This document shows positions 7,822 through 16,376 of a DNA stretch of 64,000 nt, in pieces (within the stretch, counting starts at the first letter, position 1; each line of letters begins with the position of its first letter). The stretch is taken from positions 5,110,001 to 5,174,000 of the forward strand of contig CP102274.1 of NCBI GenBank assembly GCA_025149285.1, in the 5' to 3' direction. Below the pieces are notes generated by a model. That model was not told the origin of the DNA, searched no databases, and was given only the letters and a program-made list of their open reading frames with translations. Source of the stretch: Hungatella hathewayi. Lineage in GTDB: Bacteria > Bacillota > Clostridia > Lachnospirales > Lachnospiraceae. Made by a program: the position numbers and the translations under genes.

Positions 7822-9996
7822 TTATATGGTCTCATCAATACAGTACTTTCTGACTGATCTCACCTCCGCACACAACACCCGCTGTTTCTTCAGCTCAGCG
7901 CTTCTCTGATCCGGCTGCGATCCGCCTGCAAATATCTGATAAGTACATGCATCAATATATCGTTTTCCATTTTCATCATATACAGCAAATGCGTCAGCCG
8001 GAAGGTGGATGGAAATCGTCTTCTCTTCTCCCGGCTCCAGTCCCACTTTAACAGCAGCCTTCAATTGGGGATTCCTGTCATGATCTTCTTTTCTTCCAAC
8101 GTAAACCTGAATGGTTTCTCTTCCCCATCGCTCTCCACAGTTAGCCACGCAGAGTTTTACCTCCACTCCATTATCAACGGAATCCCGCTCTGATACCTCC
8201 AGCCCGGAACAGGAAAACTCGGTATAGGACAGTCCAAAGCCAAAGGGATACAGTGCCTTCTGTTTCATAAAGCGATACGTTCTTCCCTCCATGGAGTAAT
8301 TCGTAAAGTCCGGCAGTTCCTCTGTTGTCCGGTAAAAGGTTACCGGAAGCCTTCCTTCCGGATTGACCGTTCCAAACAGTACATCCGCCACCCCACGGCC
8401 GCCTTCCGCTCCCGGGTACCAGGCCGTTAATATGGCCGGCAGATGTTCATCCGCCCAGGTTACTGCCATGGCACTGCCCGCCAGAAGCACCAGTACCACC
8501 GGCTTACCGCTGTCATAAGCAGTTTCGAGAATCTTCTGCTGAAGACCGGGAAGCATTAAATCAGGCTTATCACCACCCGCGTAAATATTACCGGTGTCTC
8601 CCTGCTCTCCCTCCAGTGTCGAATCAAGTCCCATGCAGGCGATCACGATATCGCTCTCCCTGCAGATCCCTTTCACCTCCGACAGCCGGTCATTCCTGGC
8701 ACCCAGTCCGGAAACATTGCTTTTATAAAGATGACAGCCTTCCGAGTAAAGTACCCGAGCCTCCGGCTCCGCTGCTTCCCGGATTCCCTCCAGCACCGTA
8801 ACATATTCAGAGGCGGTGCCCTCATAATTTCCCACAAGTGCTCTCCTGCTGTCCGCATTGGGTCCGATAACGCCAATAGTCTTATAACGCTTTGTATCAA
8901 TCGGAAGGAGCCCCTCCGTATTCTTCAGCAGGACTACGCTCTTGCCTGCCGCGCTGCGGTTTAACTTCTTCATTGCAGGCGAATCAACTTCAAGGTAAGA
9001 AATACCGGCATAGGGATCGTCCTCTTCCATTTTCCCTAATGCACCAAGCTTCAATCGCGTCGTGAAGAGCCGTATAACCGCTTCATCGAGCCGCTCTTCC
9101 TTCACCTTTCCTTCTTTTACCGCCTGAATCAGATAGGTGAATAAATTTCCGCAGTTTAAATCACAGCCGTGATTCATCGCCATGGAGACCGATTCAACTG
9201 GTGAGTCTGTCACGCCATGGCCTTCATGAAAATCCTTAATCGCCCAGCAGTCTGACACTACATGGCCATGAAATCCCCACTCTTTTCTCAGGATGGTTTC
9301 CAGAAGGTATTCATTGCCGCAGCATGGAACTCCGTTTACCCGGTTATAGGCTCCCATGACAGCCTCCACATCTCCATCTTTCACACAGGCCTCAAACGCA
9401 GGCAGGTATGTCTCCCGCAAATCCTTTTCTGAGACTTCTGCATCAAAGCTGTGGCGCAGTTCCTCGGGTCCGCTGTGAACTGCAAAATGCTTCACACAGG
9501 CCGCTGTCTTCAAATACTTCTCATGGCTTCCCTGAAGACCTCTTATGTATCGTATTCCAAGCCGCGAAGTAAGCCATGGATCTTCCCCGTATGTCTCGTG
9601 TCCTCTCCCCCATCTGGGATCGCGGAATATGTTGATATTGGGCGCCCACAGGGTAAGCCCTTTATAAATGTCGGTATCGCCGTACCTCTGCTGCATATGG
9701 TACTTGGCCCTCGCTTCGGTAGAAACGGCTTCACCTACCGTTTCAATCAGGTCCTCATCAAACGTTGCCGCCAGACCGATCGCCTGGGGAAAAATCGTTG
9801 CCACACCGGCTCTTGCCACTCCATGCAGCCCTTCATTCCACCAGTTATACGCCTTAATTCCCAGCCGCTCTATGGCAGGTGCCTGATTCATCGTCTGGAA
9901 CACCTTTTCCTCCAGCGTCATCTGCTTAACCAGATACTCCGCCTTCTCCCTTCGCTGTCTGTCCAGGGCTGTCTCTTTCTCGCTTGTCTCCTTCAT
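7822..9996 (-). CDS. Glycoside hydrolase family 3, beta-xylosidase/glucosidase-like
   Basis: A 724-residue cytoplasmic-looking enzyme (no signal peptide) that should release terminal sugars from imported oligosaccharides by a retaining mechanism. Visible GH3 features in order are NWWNEGLHGVAR near the N-terminus (typical of xylosidase-like members), VKHFAVHSG, the nucleophile region VVSDCWAI with Asp at about residue 249, a second alpha/beta domain (LLPI...IGVIGPNA), and a C-terminal fibronectin-III-like domain around FGFGLSYTEF. The ATG at 9996 is chosen over the upstream ATG at 10014 because AGGGG lies between them. It is the first gene of the operon, divergent from an AraC regulator. Beta-xylosidase or alpha-arabinosidase is favoured over glucosidase, with moderate certainty. 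Confidence 0.88.
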   Translation of the reverse strand: MKETSEKETALDRQRREKAEYLVKQMTLEEKVFQTMNQAPAIERLGIKAYNWWNEGLHGVARAGVATIFPQAIGLAATFDEDLIETVGEAVSTEARAKYHMQQRYGDTDIYKGLTLWAPNINIFRDPRWGRGHETYGEDPWLTSRLGIRYIRGLQGSHEKYLKTAACVKHFAVHSGPEELRHSFDAEVSEKDLRETYLPAFEACVKDGDVEAVMGAYNRVNGVPCCGNEYLLETILRKEWGFHGHVVSDCWAIKDFHEGHGVTDSPVESVSMAMNHGCDLNCGNLFTYLIQAVKEGKVKEERLDEAVIRLFTTRLKLGALGKMEEDDPYAGISYLEVDSPAMKKLNRSAAGKSVVLLKNTEGLLPIDTKRYKTIGVIGPNADSRRALVGNYEGTASEYVTVLEGIREAAEPEARVLYSEGCHLYKSNVSGLGARNDRLSEVKGICRESDIVIACMGLDSTLEGEQGDTGNIYAGGDKPDLMLPGLQQKILETAYDSGKPVVLVLLAGSAMAVTWADEHLPAILTAWYPGAEGGRGVADVLFGTVNPEGRLPVTFYRTTEELPDFTNYSMEGRTYRFMKQKALYPFGFGLSYTEFSCSGLEVSERDSVDNGVEVKLCVANCGERWGRETIQVYVGRKEDHDRNPQLKAAVKVGLEPGEEKTISIHLPADAFAVYDENGKRYIDACTYQIFAGGSQPDQRSAELKKQRVLCAEVRSVRKYCIDETI

Positions 9997-10019
9997 CTGA
10001 AATCCCCTTTTCATTTGTA

Positions 10020-10258
10020 ATGCCAGTATAATCGTTTTCTATGAAGACCGCTTTTCACATTTTGCTCATCAATACATCATTTTTTGCTATAAATTTACTC
10101 TTATTTTCGACTTATTCTTTACTTATGGACTTTTTTAGTATAGAATATGACTTACTAACGCTTTTAAAATCACAAATAATATACTTATTGCCCAATTACA
10201 CTTTAAAAACGAATTATATGCATGGTAAGAAAAAGCAATTTGTCAGGAGTATTCATCT
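10020..10258. promoter_or_regulatory. AT-rich divergent control region (GH3 operon / AraC regulator)
   Basis: This 239-bp stretch separates the GH3 operon from its AraC-type regulator and is much richer in A+T than its neighbours. On the minus strand TATACT (10025-10030) can serve as a -10 box close to the GH3 gene, but the -35 position holds no good hexamer, which fits an activator-dependent promoter. A small open frame of 73 codons lies across it but looks like AT-rich noise. The AraC binding sites are not defined. Confidence 0.4.
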
Positions 10259-11140
10259 ATGATCGAAACATTGAATAAGCACCACGAAACCGTCAATTAT
10301 AAGTGGGTGGATGGAGTACGTCTCTATCACAATATTAAGACAGACAGTTTTCCCCCTCACTGGCATAAAGAAGCAGAGATTATCATGCCCTTATCCAATT
10401 CTTACGGTGTCAGGGTTGGCCTGTCTGGGGAGCTCAATTCCATCGAAGAAGATGAAATCATTATCATACCGCCCGGGGAAATGCACACGATTTACACCCC
10501 ACCCACGGGAGCCCGCCTCATCGTCGACGTGGATTTCACCCCTTATATGAATTTAAGAGGAGTTGGATCCCTGATTAACAGCCTGTCTCCTTACCGCATT
10601 ATCAGAAAAGAGGGGAATCCTGAGCTTTCCCGGACATTAAGAAACTATCTGCTGCTGATTGAAGAGGAGTATAACAAAAAGGATTTATTCTGCGATGCTT
10701 CGATCCACAGCCTGTTCACAAGCTTTTTCGTAACTCTGGGAAGACAGGATATCAATAATCTGCAGACGGACCGCTATAAACCGGAGCAAAAGCTTCAGTA
10801 CGCTGAAAAATTTGCAGATATCAGCTATTACATCAATCTGCACTGTACGGAACCGCTCCGGCTGGAGGATATCGCTTCCTATACCGGCTTCAGCAAATTT
10901 CATTTCTGCCGGCTTTTCAAGGAATTCGTCGGCTGCACCTTTCATGACTATGTAACGGGCTGCCGCCTGGCTCATGCGCAGAGCCTGCTTGCCTCTGCTG
11001 CAACCACCATCACAGAGGCTGCTCTTCAATCCGGATTTACAAGTCTGGCAACCTTCAATCGTATTTTTAAAGAGAAAAAGCGCTGTACTCCCACAGAATA
11101 CAGAAAGCTGCTGCGAAGCAGTTCCGCCGGTGAAAAATGA
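10259..11140 (+). CDS. AraC-family transcriptional regulator with cupin sensor domain
   Basis: A 293-residue regulator. Residues 1-150 form a cupin-like ligand domain (HWHKEAEIIM, with conserved histidines, and IIIPPGEMHTI). The C-terminal 100 residues hold two helix-turn-helix motifs (LEDIASYTGFSKFHFCRLFK and a second ending FNRIFKEKKRCTPTEYRK). Such proteins bind a sugar and activate adjacent catabolic operons. The start has AGGAG nine bases upstream. Its divergent position next to the xylosidase/transport operon makes that operon the likely target. Confidence 0.9.
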   Translation: MIETLNKHHETVNYKWVDGVRLYHNIKTDSFPPHWHKEAEIIMPLSNSYGVRVGLSGELNSIEEDEIIIIPPGEMHTIYTPPTGARLIVDVDFTPYMNLRGVGSLINSLSPYRIIRKEGNPELSRTLRNYLLLIEEEYNKKDLFCDASIHSLFTSFFVTLGRQDINNLQTDRYKPEQKLQYAEKFADISYYINLHCTEPLRLEDIASYTGFSKFHFCRLFKEFVGCTFHDYVTGCRLAHAQSLLASAATTITEAALQSGFTSLATFNRIFKEKKRCTPTEYRKLLRSSSAGEK

Positions 11141-11172
11141 TGTTCACCGGAGAACTGCCTCACAGCAGCTTT
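11104..11172. terminator. Long hairpin between convergent genes, likely bidirectional terminator
   Basis: Three consecutive matched segments fold together: AAAGCTGCTG with CAGCAGCTTT, GCAGTTC (11118-11124) with GAACTGC (11152-11158), and CCGGTGAA with TTCACCGG around an eight-base loop. It overlaps the last codons of the AraC gene and precedes the convergent dehydrogenase. The T-run after it is weak, so termination is probable rather than certain. Confidence 0.55.
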
Positions 11173-11223
11173 CCATAATTTTATTTATAGCAGTTCCATG
11201 CTTAAGCATTTGGAAACACCGAA

Positions 11224-12180
11224 TCATATTTTACATAAATTCTCCGGTTTGCCATTCAGATACGCATAGACATTATCAAATTCAATCTTTGCTCTCCGCA
11301 CCATCGCTTCTTTTGTGGCAAATGCGACATGAGGTGTCAGCAGGATATTCTTTGCGTGACAGAGCGGATAATCGGCAGGGATCGGCGGTTCCATATCAAA
11401 CACATCGATGGCAGCTCCGGCAATCTTGTCTTCATTCAGTGCTTCCGCCAAAGCTGCATTATCAACGATAGGTCCTCTGGCACAGTTGATAAGAATCGCA
11501 TCTTTTTTCATTTTTCCAATCATTGTACCGTCAAAAAATCCCTTCGTTCCCTCATTAAGTGGAAGATGCAGTGATACAATGTCACTTTCCTTTAACAGGG
11601 TGTCCATGTCTGCATAGCGAATCCCTGCCTCCTTCCACTCTTCCTTTTCATGACGGGCATATGCCAGTACCTCTGCTCCAAACGCATGAAACAATCTGGC
11701 TGTCTTAAAACCAATCTGTCCACAGCCTACGATACCAACCGTTCTTCCGCATATCTCCGTACCAACAAGACCGGCAGAGGTTTTTCCGTTCCTTACGGCA
11801 AAATCTCCCTCCTGAATCTTCCGCATAACCGCAATGGCCATTCCCACAGATAATTCAGCTACCGACTGGTTAGAATATCCTGCGCAGTTTAAAATATCGA
11901 TCTTCTTTTCCCTGCAGGCTGCAAGGCCTACATGGTCGATTCCCGTAAACGCCACCGCAATAGCTTTTAAGCTGTCACAGGAACGGACTACCTCGTCCGG
12001 ATATGGATTATTGGCAATCATCACGATCTCCTGTCCGGCCGACCTTCTCTTTAATTCTTCTACATCGGTTGTCTTAGTGTCATAATAAGTAAACACGTGC
12101 CCTTGTTTTTTTAAGCCTTCTGCCAGACTCTCAATCATCTCTTCCGGTACGCCGATAGGCTCCAGTAAACTGATATTCAT
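11224..12180 (-). CDS. D-isomer-specific 2-hydroxyacid dehydrogenase
   Basis: A 318-residue NAD-dependent dehydrogenase of the 2-hydroxyacid family (glycerate, lactate, phosphoglycerate type). Visible are the Rossmann motif GIVGCGQIGFKTA (about residue 148 on), the catalytic Arg in INCARGPIVD, the Glu in DVFDMEPP and the His in LLTPHVAF, so the R-E-H triad is complete. It is monocistronic, with a consensus promoter at 12271-12299 and divergent from an IclR regulator that probably controls it. The substrate is unknown; reduction of a 2-keto acid or glyoxylate linked to sugar-acid breakdown is a plausible guess. Confidence 0.88.
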   Translation of the reverse strand: MNISLLEPIGVPEEMIESLAEGLKKQGHVFTYYDTKTTDVEELKRRSAGQEIVMIANNPYPDEVVRSCDSLKAIAVAFTGIDHVGLAACREKKIDILNCAGYSNQSVAELSVGMAIAVMRKIQEGDFAVRNGKTSAGLVGTEICGRTVGIVGCGQIGFKTARLFHAFGAEVLAYARHEKEEWKEAGIRYADMDTLLKESDIVSLHLPLNEGTKGFFDGTMIGKMKKDAILINCARGPIVDNAALAEALNEDKIAGAAIDVFDMEPPIPADYPLCHAKNILLTPHVAFATKEAMVRRAKIEFDNVYAYLNGKPENLCKI

Positions 12181-12270
12181 TTTTCTTCCTCCAATTATTT
12201 TATAGGGTTACAGTGTGGACAAAGATAGTCGGAATTTGCAGATTCTCTTCCATCTCTTTCGTTAATCAAA

Positions 12271-12299
12271 ATTATATATCGTTTTACAAAATATGTCAA
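12271..12299 (-). promoter_or_regulatory. Sigma-A promoter of the hydroxyacid dehydrogenase gene
   Basis: Reading the minus strand, TTGACA (12299-12294) and TATAAT (12276-12271) are separated by exactly 17 bases, a perfect consensus promoter. It overlaps the first of two operator-like repeats, which fits repression by the divergent IclR protein. Confidence 0.8.
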
Positions 12300-12335
12300 T
12301 ATAATTTTGTTTTATATATCATTTTTTAAAATTAT
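12273..12335. repeat. Two operator-like repeats 40 bp apart (candidate IclR sites)
   Basis: The sequence TATATATC followed by a TTTT..AAAA quasi-palindrome occurs at 12273-12296 and again from 12313 to about 12335, exactly 40 bp apart (about four helical turns). In addition CAAAATTATAT at 12267-12277 is inverted at 12299-12309. The first copy covers the spacer of the dehydrogenase promoter. IclR-family dimers bind such TTTT/AAAA palindromes, so these are good operator candidates; binding is inferred. Confidence 0.5.
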
Positions 12336-12367
12336 ATTTTATTTAATGAAATATCTTTCAAAATCCA

Positions 12368-12397
12368 TTGACATTCATCTTAAAAATCCGCTATGAT
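12368..12397 (+). promoter_or_regulatory. Promoter of the IclR-family regulator gene
   Basis: TTGACA at 12368-12373 and TATGAT at 12392-12397 with an 18-base spacer lie about 60 bp upstream of the regulator start. A second TATGAT-like box lies slightly further downstream but has no good -35. Confidence 0.7.
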
Positions 12398-12458
12398 ATA
12401 CCCATATTCATTCAAATTATGATATACTTATTTTCAATAATAGAAACGGAGGCGAATC

Positions 12459-13250
12459 ATGGAAGAAACAGAACAGACTAACCGTTTTGCAAAGGACAAC
12501 CAGTCGACTGACAAAGTACTGGCCATTATAGAATTACTTTCCTACAGCAAAGAACCCATGAGACTTATTGATATTGCAAATCAGCTTCATTACAACACCA
12601 GTACCACACTGCGTTTTTTGAATTCGTTGGAACGCAACGGATACGTCTACAAGGACCGTGAAACATTAAAATATCAGATGACCTACAAGCTGTGCGGTCT
12701 CGCCAGCTATATCAGCAACCGCACCGGCATCGTGGAGATCGCGTCGCTTCCCATGAAGCAGCTTTCCACCAGTCTCGGAGAATGTGTATGCCTGGCTGTG
12801 GAACAGGACTATACCGTGGTATACGTCCACGTTGCCGATGGACCCGGCCAGATGCTCCGGACCACTCAGCGGATCGGCAGCCAGGCCCCCATGCACTGTA
12901 CGGGAGTCGGCAAAGTGATTCTTTCGGAATTTCCGGAGTCTAAGATCGACGAGATGATCCGGATGAAAGGCCTCACCCGCTACACCGACAACACACTGGT
13001 AACCAGGGAGATGCTTCTTGGCGAACTGCAGCTGATCCGGAAAAGAGGCTACGCCTACGACAACGAAGAGTGCGAACTGGGCGCCCGGTGTATCGCCTTT
13101 CCGTTAAGAGATTACAGCGGAAAAATTATTGCTGCATTGAGTGTTACAGGCCCTCTTGGCCGGATGACGGACGAATTTATTAATTCAAGCTTCCGGACGA
13201 TACTGGAGACTGTTCAGGATATCTCTTATCAGCTGGGATACCATGGATAA
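12459..13250 (+). CDS. IclR-family transcriptional regulator
   Basis: A 263-residue regulator with an N-terminal winged helix (residues about 18-75: VLAIIELLSYSKEPMRLIDI then TSTTLRFLNSLERNGYV) and the C-terminal IclR effector domain (GVGKVILSEFPE, GYAYDNEECELGARCIAFPL, AALSVTGPLGRM). These proteins usually repress catabolic genes until a small organic acid binds. The start ATG follows CGGAGGCG. It is divergent from the hydroxyacid dehydrogenase, its most likely target. Confidence 0.92.
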   Translation: MEETEQTNRFAKDNQSTDKVLAIIELLSYSKEPMRLIDIANQLHYNTSTTLRFLNSLERNGYVYKDRETLKYQMTYKLCGLASYISNRTGIVEIASLPMKQLSTSLGECVCLAVEQDYTVVYVHVADGPGQMLRTTQRIGSQAPMHCTGVGKVILSEFPESKIDEMIRMKGLTRYTDNTLVTREMLLGELQLIRKRGYAYDNEECELGARCIAFPLRDYSGKIIAALSVTGPLGRMTDEFINSSFRTILETVQDISYQLGYHG

Positions 13251-13298
13251 AAGGACAGAGCGAGGAATTCTCCCATATGTTATCCTTATTCAGCAGAT

Positions 13299-13325
13299 CA
13301 GGGGCAGTCACTAAGACTGCCCCTG
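13299..13325. terminator. Perfect 11-bp stem hairpin between iclR and recN
   Basis: CAGGGGCAGTC (13299-13309) and its exact complement (13315-13325) enclose a five-base loop, between the end of the IclR gene and the end of recN. There is only a short downstream T-rich patch, so efficiency is uncertain, but the position between convergent genes supports a terminator. Confidence 0.6.
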
Positions 13326-13374
13326 AAACCTGTGATTCTGTTCGTATTTTACTTTTCACGGAAGCCGTCCGCAC

Positions 13375-15039
13375 TCACGGCCGCTTCCTCTCCCCTGCCA
13401 GCCTCTTCATCTCCCTGGCATTCTCTCTCACCGCATCGGTAATCTTCGCGCCTCCCAGCAGCCTTGCCAGTTCTTCCACCATCTCAGCCTCCCCCAGCGG
13501 CCGGATCGTCGTGGTGGTCCGTCCGTCCGCGGCCGTCTTCGCGATCTCGTAATGGGAATCCGCCATGGCCGCAATCTGCGGTAAATGGGTGATGCAGATC
13601 ACCTGATGGCTCTTCGCAATATAGGAAAGCTTCTCCGACACCATCTGCGCCGTTCTGCCGCTGATTCCCGTGTCAATCTCATCAAAAATCAAAGTGGGAA
13701 TATCATCGCTGTCCGCCAGAACCGTCTTGATCGCCAGCATAATCCTGGACAGCTCGCCGCCGGATGCCACTGTGCCCAACGGCTTTACGCTCTCCCCCGG
13801 ATTCGTGGAAATCATAAATTCCGCTTCATCATATCCATTTGCCGTGAAATGGTTCAGACGGGTAAATTCCATGGAAAACTCCACATCGATGAAATTTAAG
13901 TCTGTGAGCCCGGCTTTGATCTTCGCCGTCAGTTCTTTGGCCGCAGCCTTTCTCATCCCGGACAGCTGGCCGCAGAGCGCTTCCAGCCTGTTCTCCGTCT
14001 CCCTCAGTTCCCTCTCCGTCTTCTGCTTTAAGGAATCGTAATCTTCCAGCTCTTCCAGACGCTTCCTTTTATTCTCCAGATTTTCCTGAATCTGTTCCGC
14101 TGTCTTTCCGTACTTGGCCTCCAGATTATGGATCACATCCAGCCGCTCCTCCAGCTCCCGGTATTCCTCCTCGTCGAAGGACATGTCTTCCATGTACGAA
14201 GATATCTCGTGGCTGATATCGCTCAAAATCGCATCTGCATCAAACAGCTGATCCCGGATCGCTCCCAGCTTCTCGTCGAAAGGAGCCACGTGCTCCACCT
14301 CTTTTAAGGCGTAATCCAGTGTGTCGGTATTCACCGCCGCGTAAGCGGCCGACAGGCTCTCGGTTATCCTCCTGGCATTGGTAAGCAGGCGGTAACGGGC
14401 CGTCAGCTCCTCTTCCTCCCCGTCCTTTACGTTTGCCCCTTCGATCTCATCAATCTCAAACCGCAGAAAATCCATCTCCCGCAGACGCGATTCCTCGTCC
14501 AGCTGAAACGAGGCCAGCCTCTCCTTAAGCCCGGTATAGGTCCGGTACAGACCGGCAATATTCTGTTTTACGTCGTGTGATGTTCGCTCGTGGTATTTAT
14601 CCAGAATTTCCAGATGCTTGTGCTTGTACAGCAGAGACTGATGTTCATGCTGACCATGAATATCGATTAGAAGTCCGGTAATTGTCTTAAGCTTTCCAAC
14701 GGTTACCGTTTCATCGTTGATCTTGCAGAGGCTGCGCGCGGGCATGATTTTCCGGGAAATGATAACGATTCCGCCCTCGTCCGGGCAGACATCCATCTCC
14801 TTTAATGCACGCAGCTTGTCCGGTTCCGTAACGGTAAATAAAAGTTCCACATAGGCGTACTCCGTGCCGCGTCGGATCATATCCTTCTGCACCTTGCCGC
14901 CCAGCGCCATGGTGACCGAGCCGATGATAATCGATTTTCCGGCTCCGGTCTCACCCGTTAAAATGTTAAGCCCCTCCCCGAATTCGATGTCCGCTTTTTC
15001 GATCAGGGCCAGGTTCTTCACATGTAATTCTGAAAGCAT
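13375..15039 (-). CDS. recN: DNA repair protein RecN
   Basis: A 554-residue SMC-like ATPase that helps double-strand-break repair. It has the N-terminal Walker A GETGAGKS (residues 29-36), a long central coiled coil (about residues 150-370), and C-terminal ABC signature and Walker B segments (ASGGELSRIMLAI, LIFDEIDTGISG). Length is normal for the family. It is the last gene of the nusB-to-recN operon, 12 bp after argR, the usual order in Clostridia. Confidence 0.96.
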   Translation of the reverse strand: MLSELHVKNLALIEKADIEFGEGLNILTGETGAGKSIIIGSVTMALGGKVQKDMIRRGTEYAYVELLFTVTEPDKLRALKEMDVCPDEGGIVIISRKIMPARSLCKINDETVTVGKLKTITGLLIDIHGQHEHQSLLYKHKHLEILDKYHERTSHDVKQNIAGLYRTYTGLKERLASFQLDEESRLREMDFLRFEIDEIEGANVKDGEEEELTARYRLLTNARRITESLSAAYAAVNTDTLDYALKEVEHVAPFDEKLGAIRDQLFDADAILSDISHEISSYMEDMSFDEEEYRELEERLDVIHNLEAKYGKTAEQIQENLENKRKRLEELEDYDSLKQKTERELRETENRLEALCGQLSGMRKAAAKELTAKIKAGLTDLNFIDVEFSMEFTRLNHFTANGYDEAEFMISTNPGESVKPLGTVASGGELSRIMLAIKTVLADSDDIPTLIFDEIDTGISGRTAQMVSEKLSYIAKSHQVICITHLPQIAAMADSHYEIAKTAADGRTTTTIRPLGEAEMVEELARLLGGAKITDAVRENAREMKRLAGERKRP

Positions 15040-15051
15040 GGCACGCCTCCT

Positions 15052-15501
15052 TTATCCTGCGATGAGTTTCTTCAGTTTGTCCATCACCAGAATGGTATCG
15101 TCCGCGCTGCGCACTGCGCACATGATCGTATCATCCCCGGCAATACAGCCTACGATTTCATTAAAATGAAGAGCGTCCAGGGCAGCCGCCACGGCCATGG
15201 CCATGCCCGAAACAGTCTTGATGACGAGAATATTCTGCGCCATGTCCATGGACATGTACCCGTCACGCAGAATTCTGATGTACTTGTCAGAAAAGGAGCT
15301 CTGATTCTGAAGCACCATGTACCGCTGTTTTCCCGACTCCGACTGAACCTTTGTCAGCTTCAGCTCTCTGATATCTCTGGATACCGTCGCCTGAGTCACG
15401 GCAAATCCGGCCTGGTTTAAGTAATCCGCCAGTTCCTCCTGGGTCTCAATCTCGTACTTACCGATGAGTTCCACAATTTTGCTGTGTCTTTCCAGTTTCA
15501 T
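15052..15501 (-). CDS. argR: Arginine repressor ArgR
   Basis: A 149-residue regulator of arginine metabolism. The N-terminal winged helix contains ATVSRDIRELKL, the family's SR recognition-helix motif. The C-terminal oligomerisation and arginine-binding domain contains GCIAGDDTIMC. It lies between nadK and recN as in many Firmicutes and starts 11 bp after nadK ends. Confidence 0.96.
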   Translation of the reverse strand: MKLERHSKIVELIGKYEIETQEELADYLNQAGFAVTQATVSRDIRELKLTKVQSESGKQRYMVLQNQSSFSDKYIRILRDGYMSMDMAQNILVIKTVSGMAMAVAAALDALHFNEIVGCIAGDDTIMCAVRSADDTILVMDKLKKLIAG

Positions 15502-15512
15502 AATGTGCCCTC

Positions 15513-16367
15513 CTATATGCCAGCCATTTTATTGCGCAGGTTGTCAAGAAATGATACATCTTTTAGTTTTATCAGAACGGTCTTTGTCTCCGACCGGTGT
15601 ATCTCGATGTAATCCCCGGAATGCAGCTCTGCGGCCGTGTCCCCGTCGTAGACGGCAGCCTGGCTCGTGCCCGGGTCACCCAGTATTTCAATCCGTATCC
15701 GCGCGTCTCCGGACATGACAATGCTCCTGGCGTTTAATGCATGGGAACAGATGGGTGTTAACACCATCAGGGTGGAATCCGGAACAATGATCGGTCCCCC
15801 CGCTGACAGATTATATGCGGTAGATCCCGTGGGAGTGGCTGCAATCAGCCCATCCGCCCGGTACTCATTTAAAAACTCATGATTTACATAAACCCGGAAA
15901 TGAAGCATTTTCAGCCGTTCATTTCTCGTGATTACTATCTCATTCAGTGCTATGTCTTCATACAGACGGCCTGTGCTGCTGTATGCCCGGCCGTTTAGCA
16001 TCATCCGCTCTTCCAGCTGATACTGATCCGCCAGAAGCGCGTCCAGGGCCGTGTCGATCTCCTCTGTCCTGGAAATCTGTGTTAAGTACCCCAGGGTCCC
16101 GCGGTTGATTCCCAGCATGGGAATATTTCTGCCCGCTAAGTCCCTGGCCGCCTGAATCAGGGTTCCGTCTCCGCCGAGCGTGATGATACATTCCGTCTCC
16201 GGCGGCACCATGGAGGCGTCCGTATAATGGTAATCTCCGCCCCGTCTGCCGTCCCCTTTTCCGATCAGGCAGGAGGCGCCATGACTGGTTAAGTAATCGC
16301 GGATCACCTGCGCAGTCTCCTTTGCCCCCTGTTTTTCGGGATTCATGATAATAAAGAACTCTTTCAT
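15513..16367 (-). CDS. nadK: NAD kinase
   Basis: A 284-residue enzyme that phosphorylates NAD to NADP in the cytoplasm. Visible motifs are IITLGGDGTLIQAAR (the GGDGT phosphate-binding motif), GINRGTLGYL, ALNEIVITR (the NE motif) and PTGSTAYNLSAGGPI. It lies 9 bp after the tlyA gene inside the conserved operon. Confidence 0.96.
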   Translation of the reverse strand: MKEFFIIMNPEKQGAKETAQVIRDYLTSHGASCLIGKGDGRRGGDYHYTDASMVPPETECIITLGGDGTLIQAARDLAGRNIPMLGINRGTLGYLTQISRTEEIDTALDALLADQYQLEERMMLNGRAYSSTGRLYEDIALNEIVITRNERLKMLHFRVYVNHEFLNEYRADGLIAATPTGSTAYNLSAGGPIIVPDSTLMVLTPICSHALNARSIVMSGDARIRIEILGDPGTSQAAVYDGDTAAELHSGDYIEIHRSETKTVLIKLKDVSFLDNLRNKMAGI

Positions 16368-16376
16368 AACCTCTCC

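Noticed and set aside
10041..10262. 73-codon plus-strand frame in the AraC/GH3 intergenic region
   Set aside because: Strongly AT-rich with Leu/Phe/Tyr-heavy translation typical of chance frames, no ribosome site, and it covers the expected divergent promoter.
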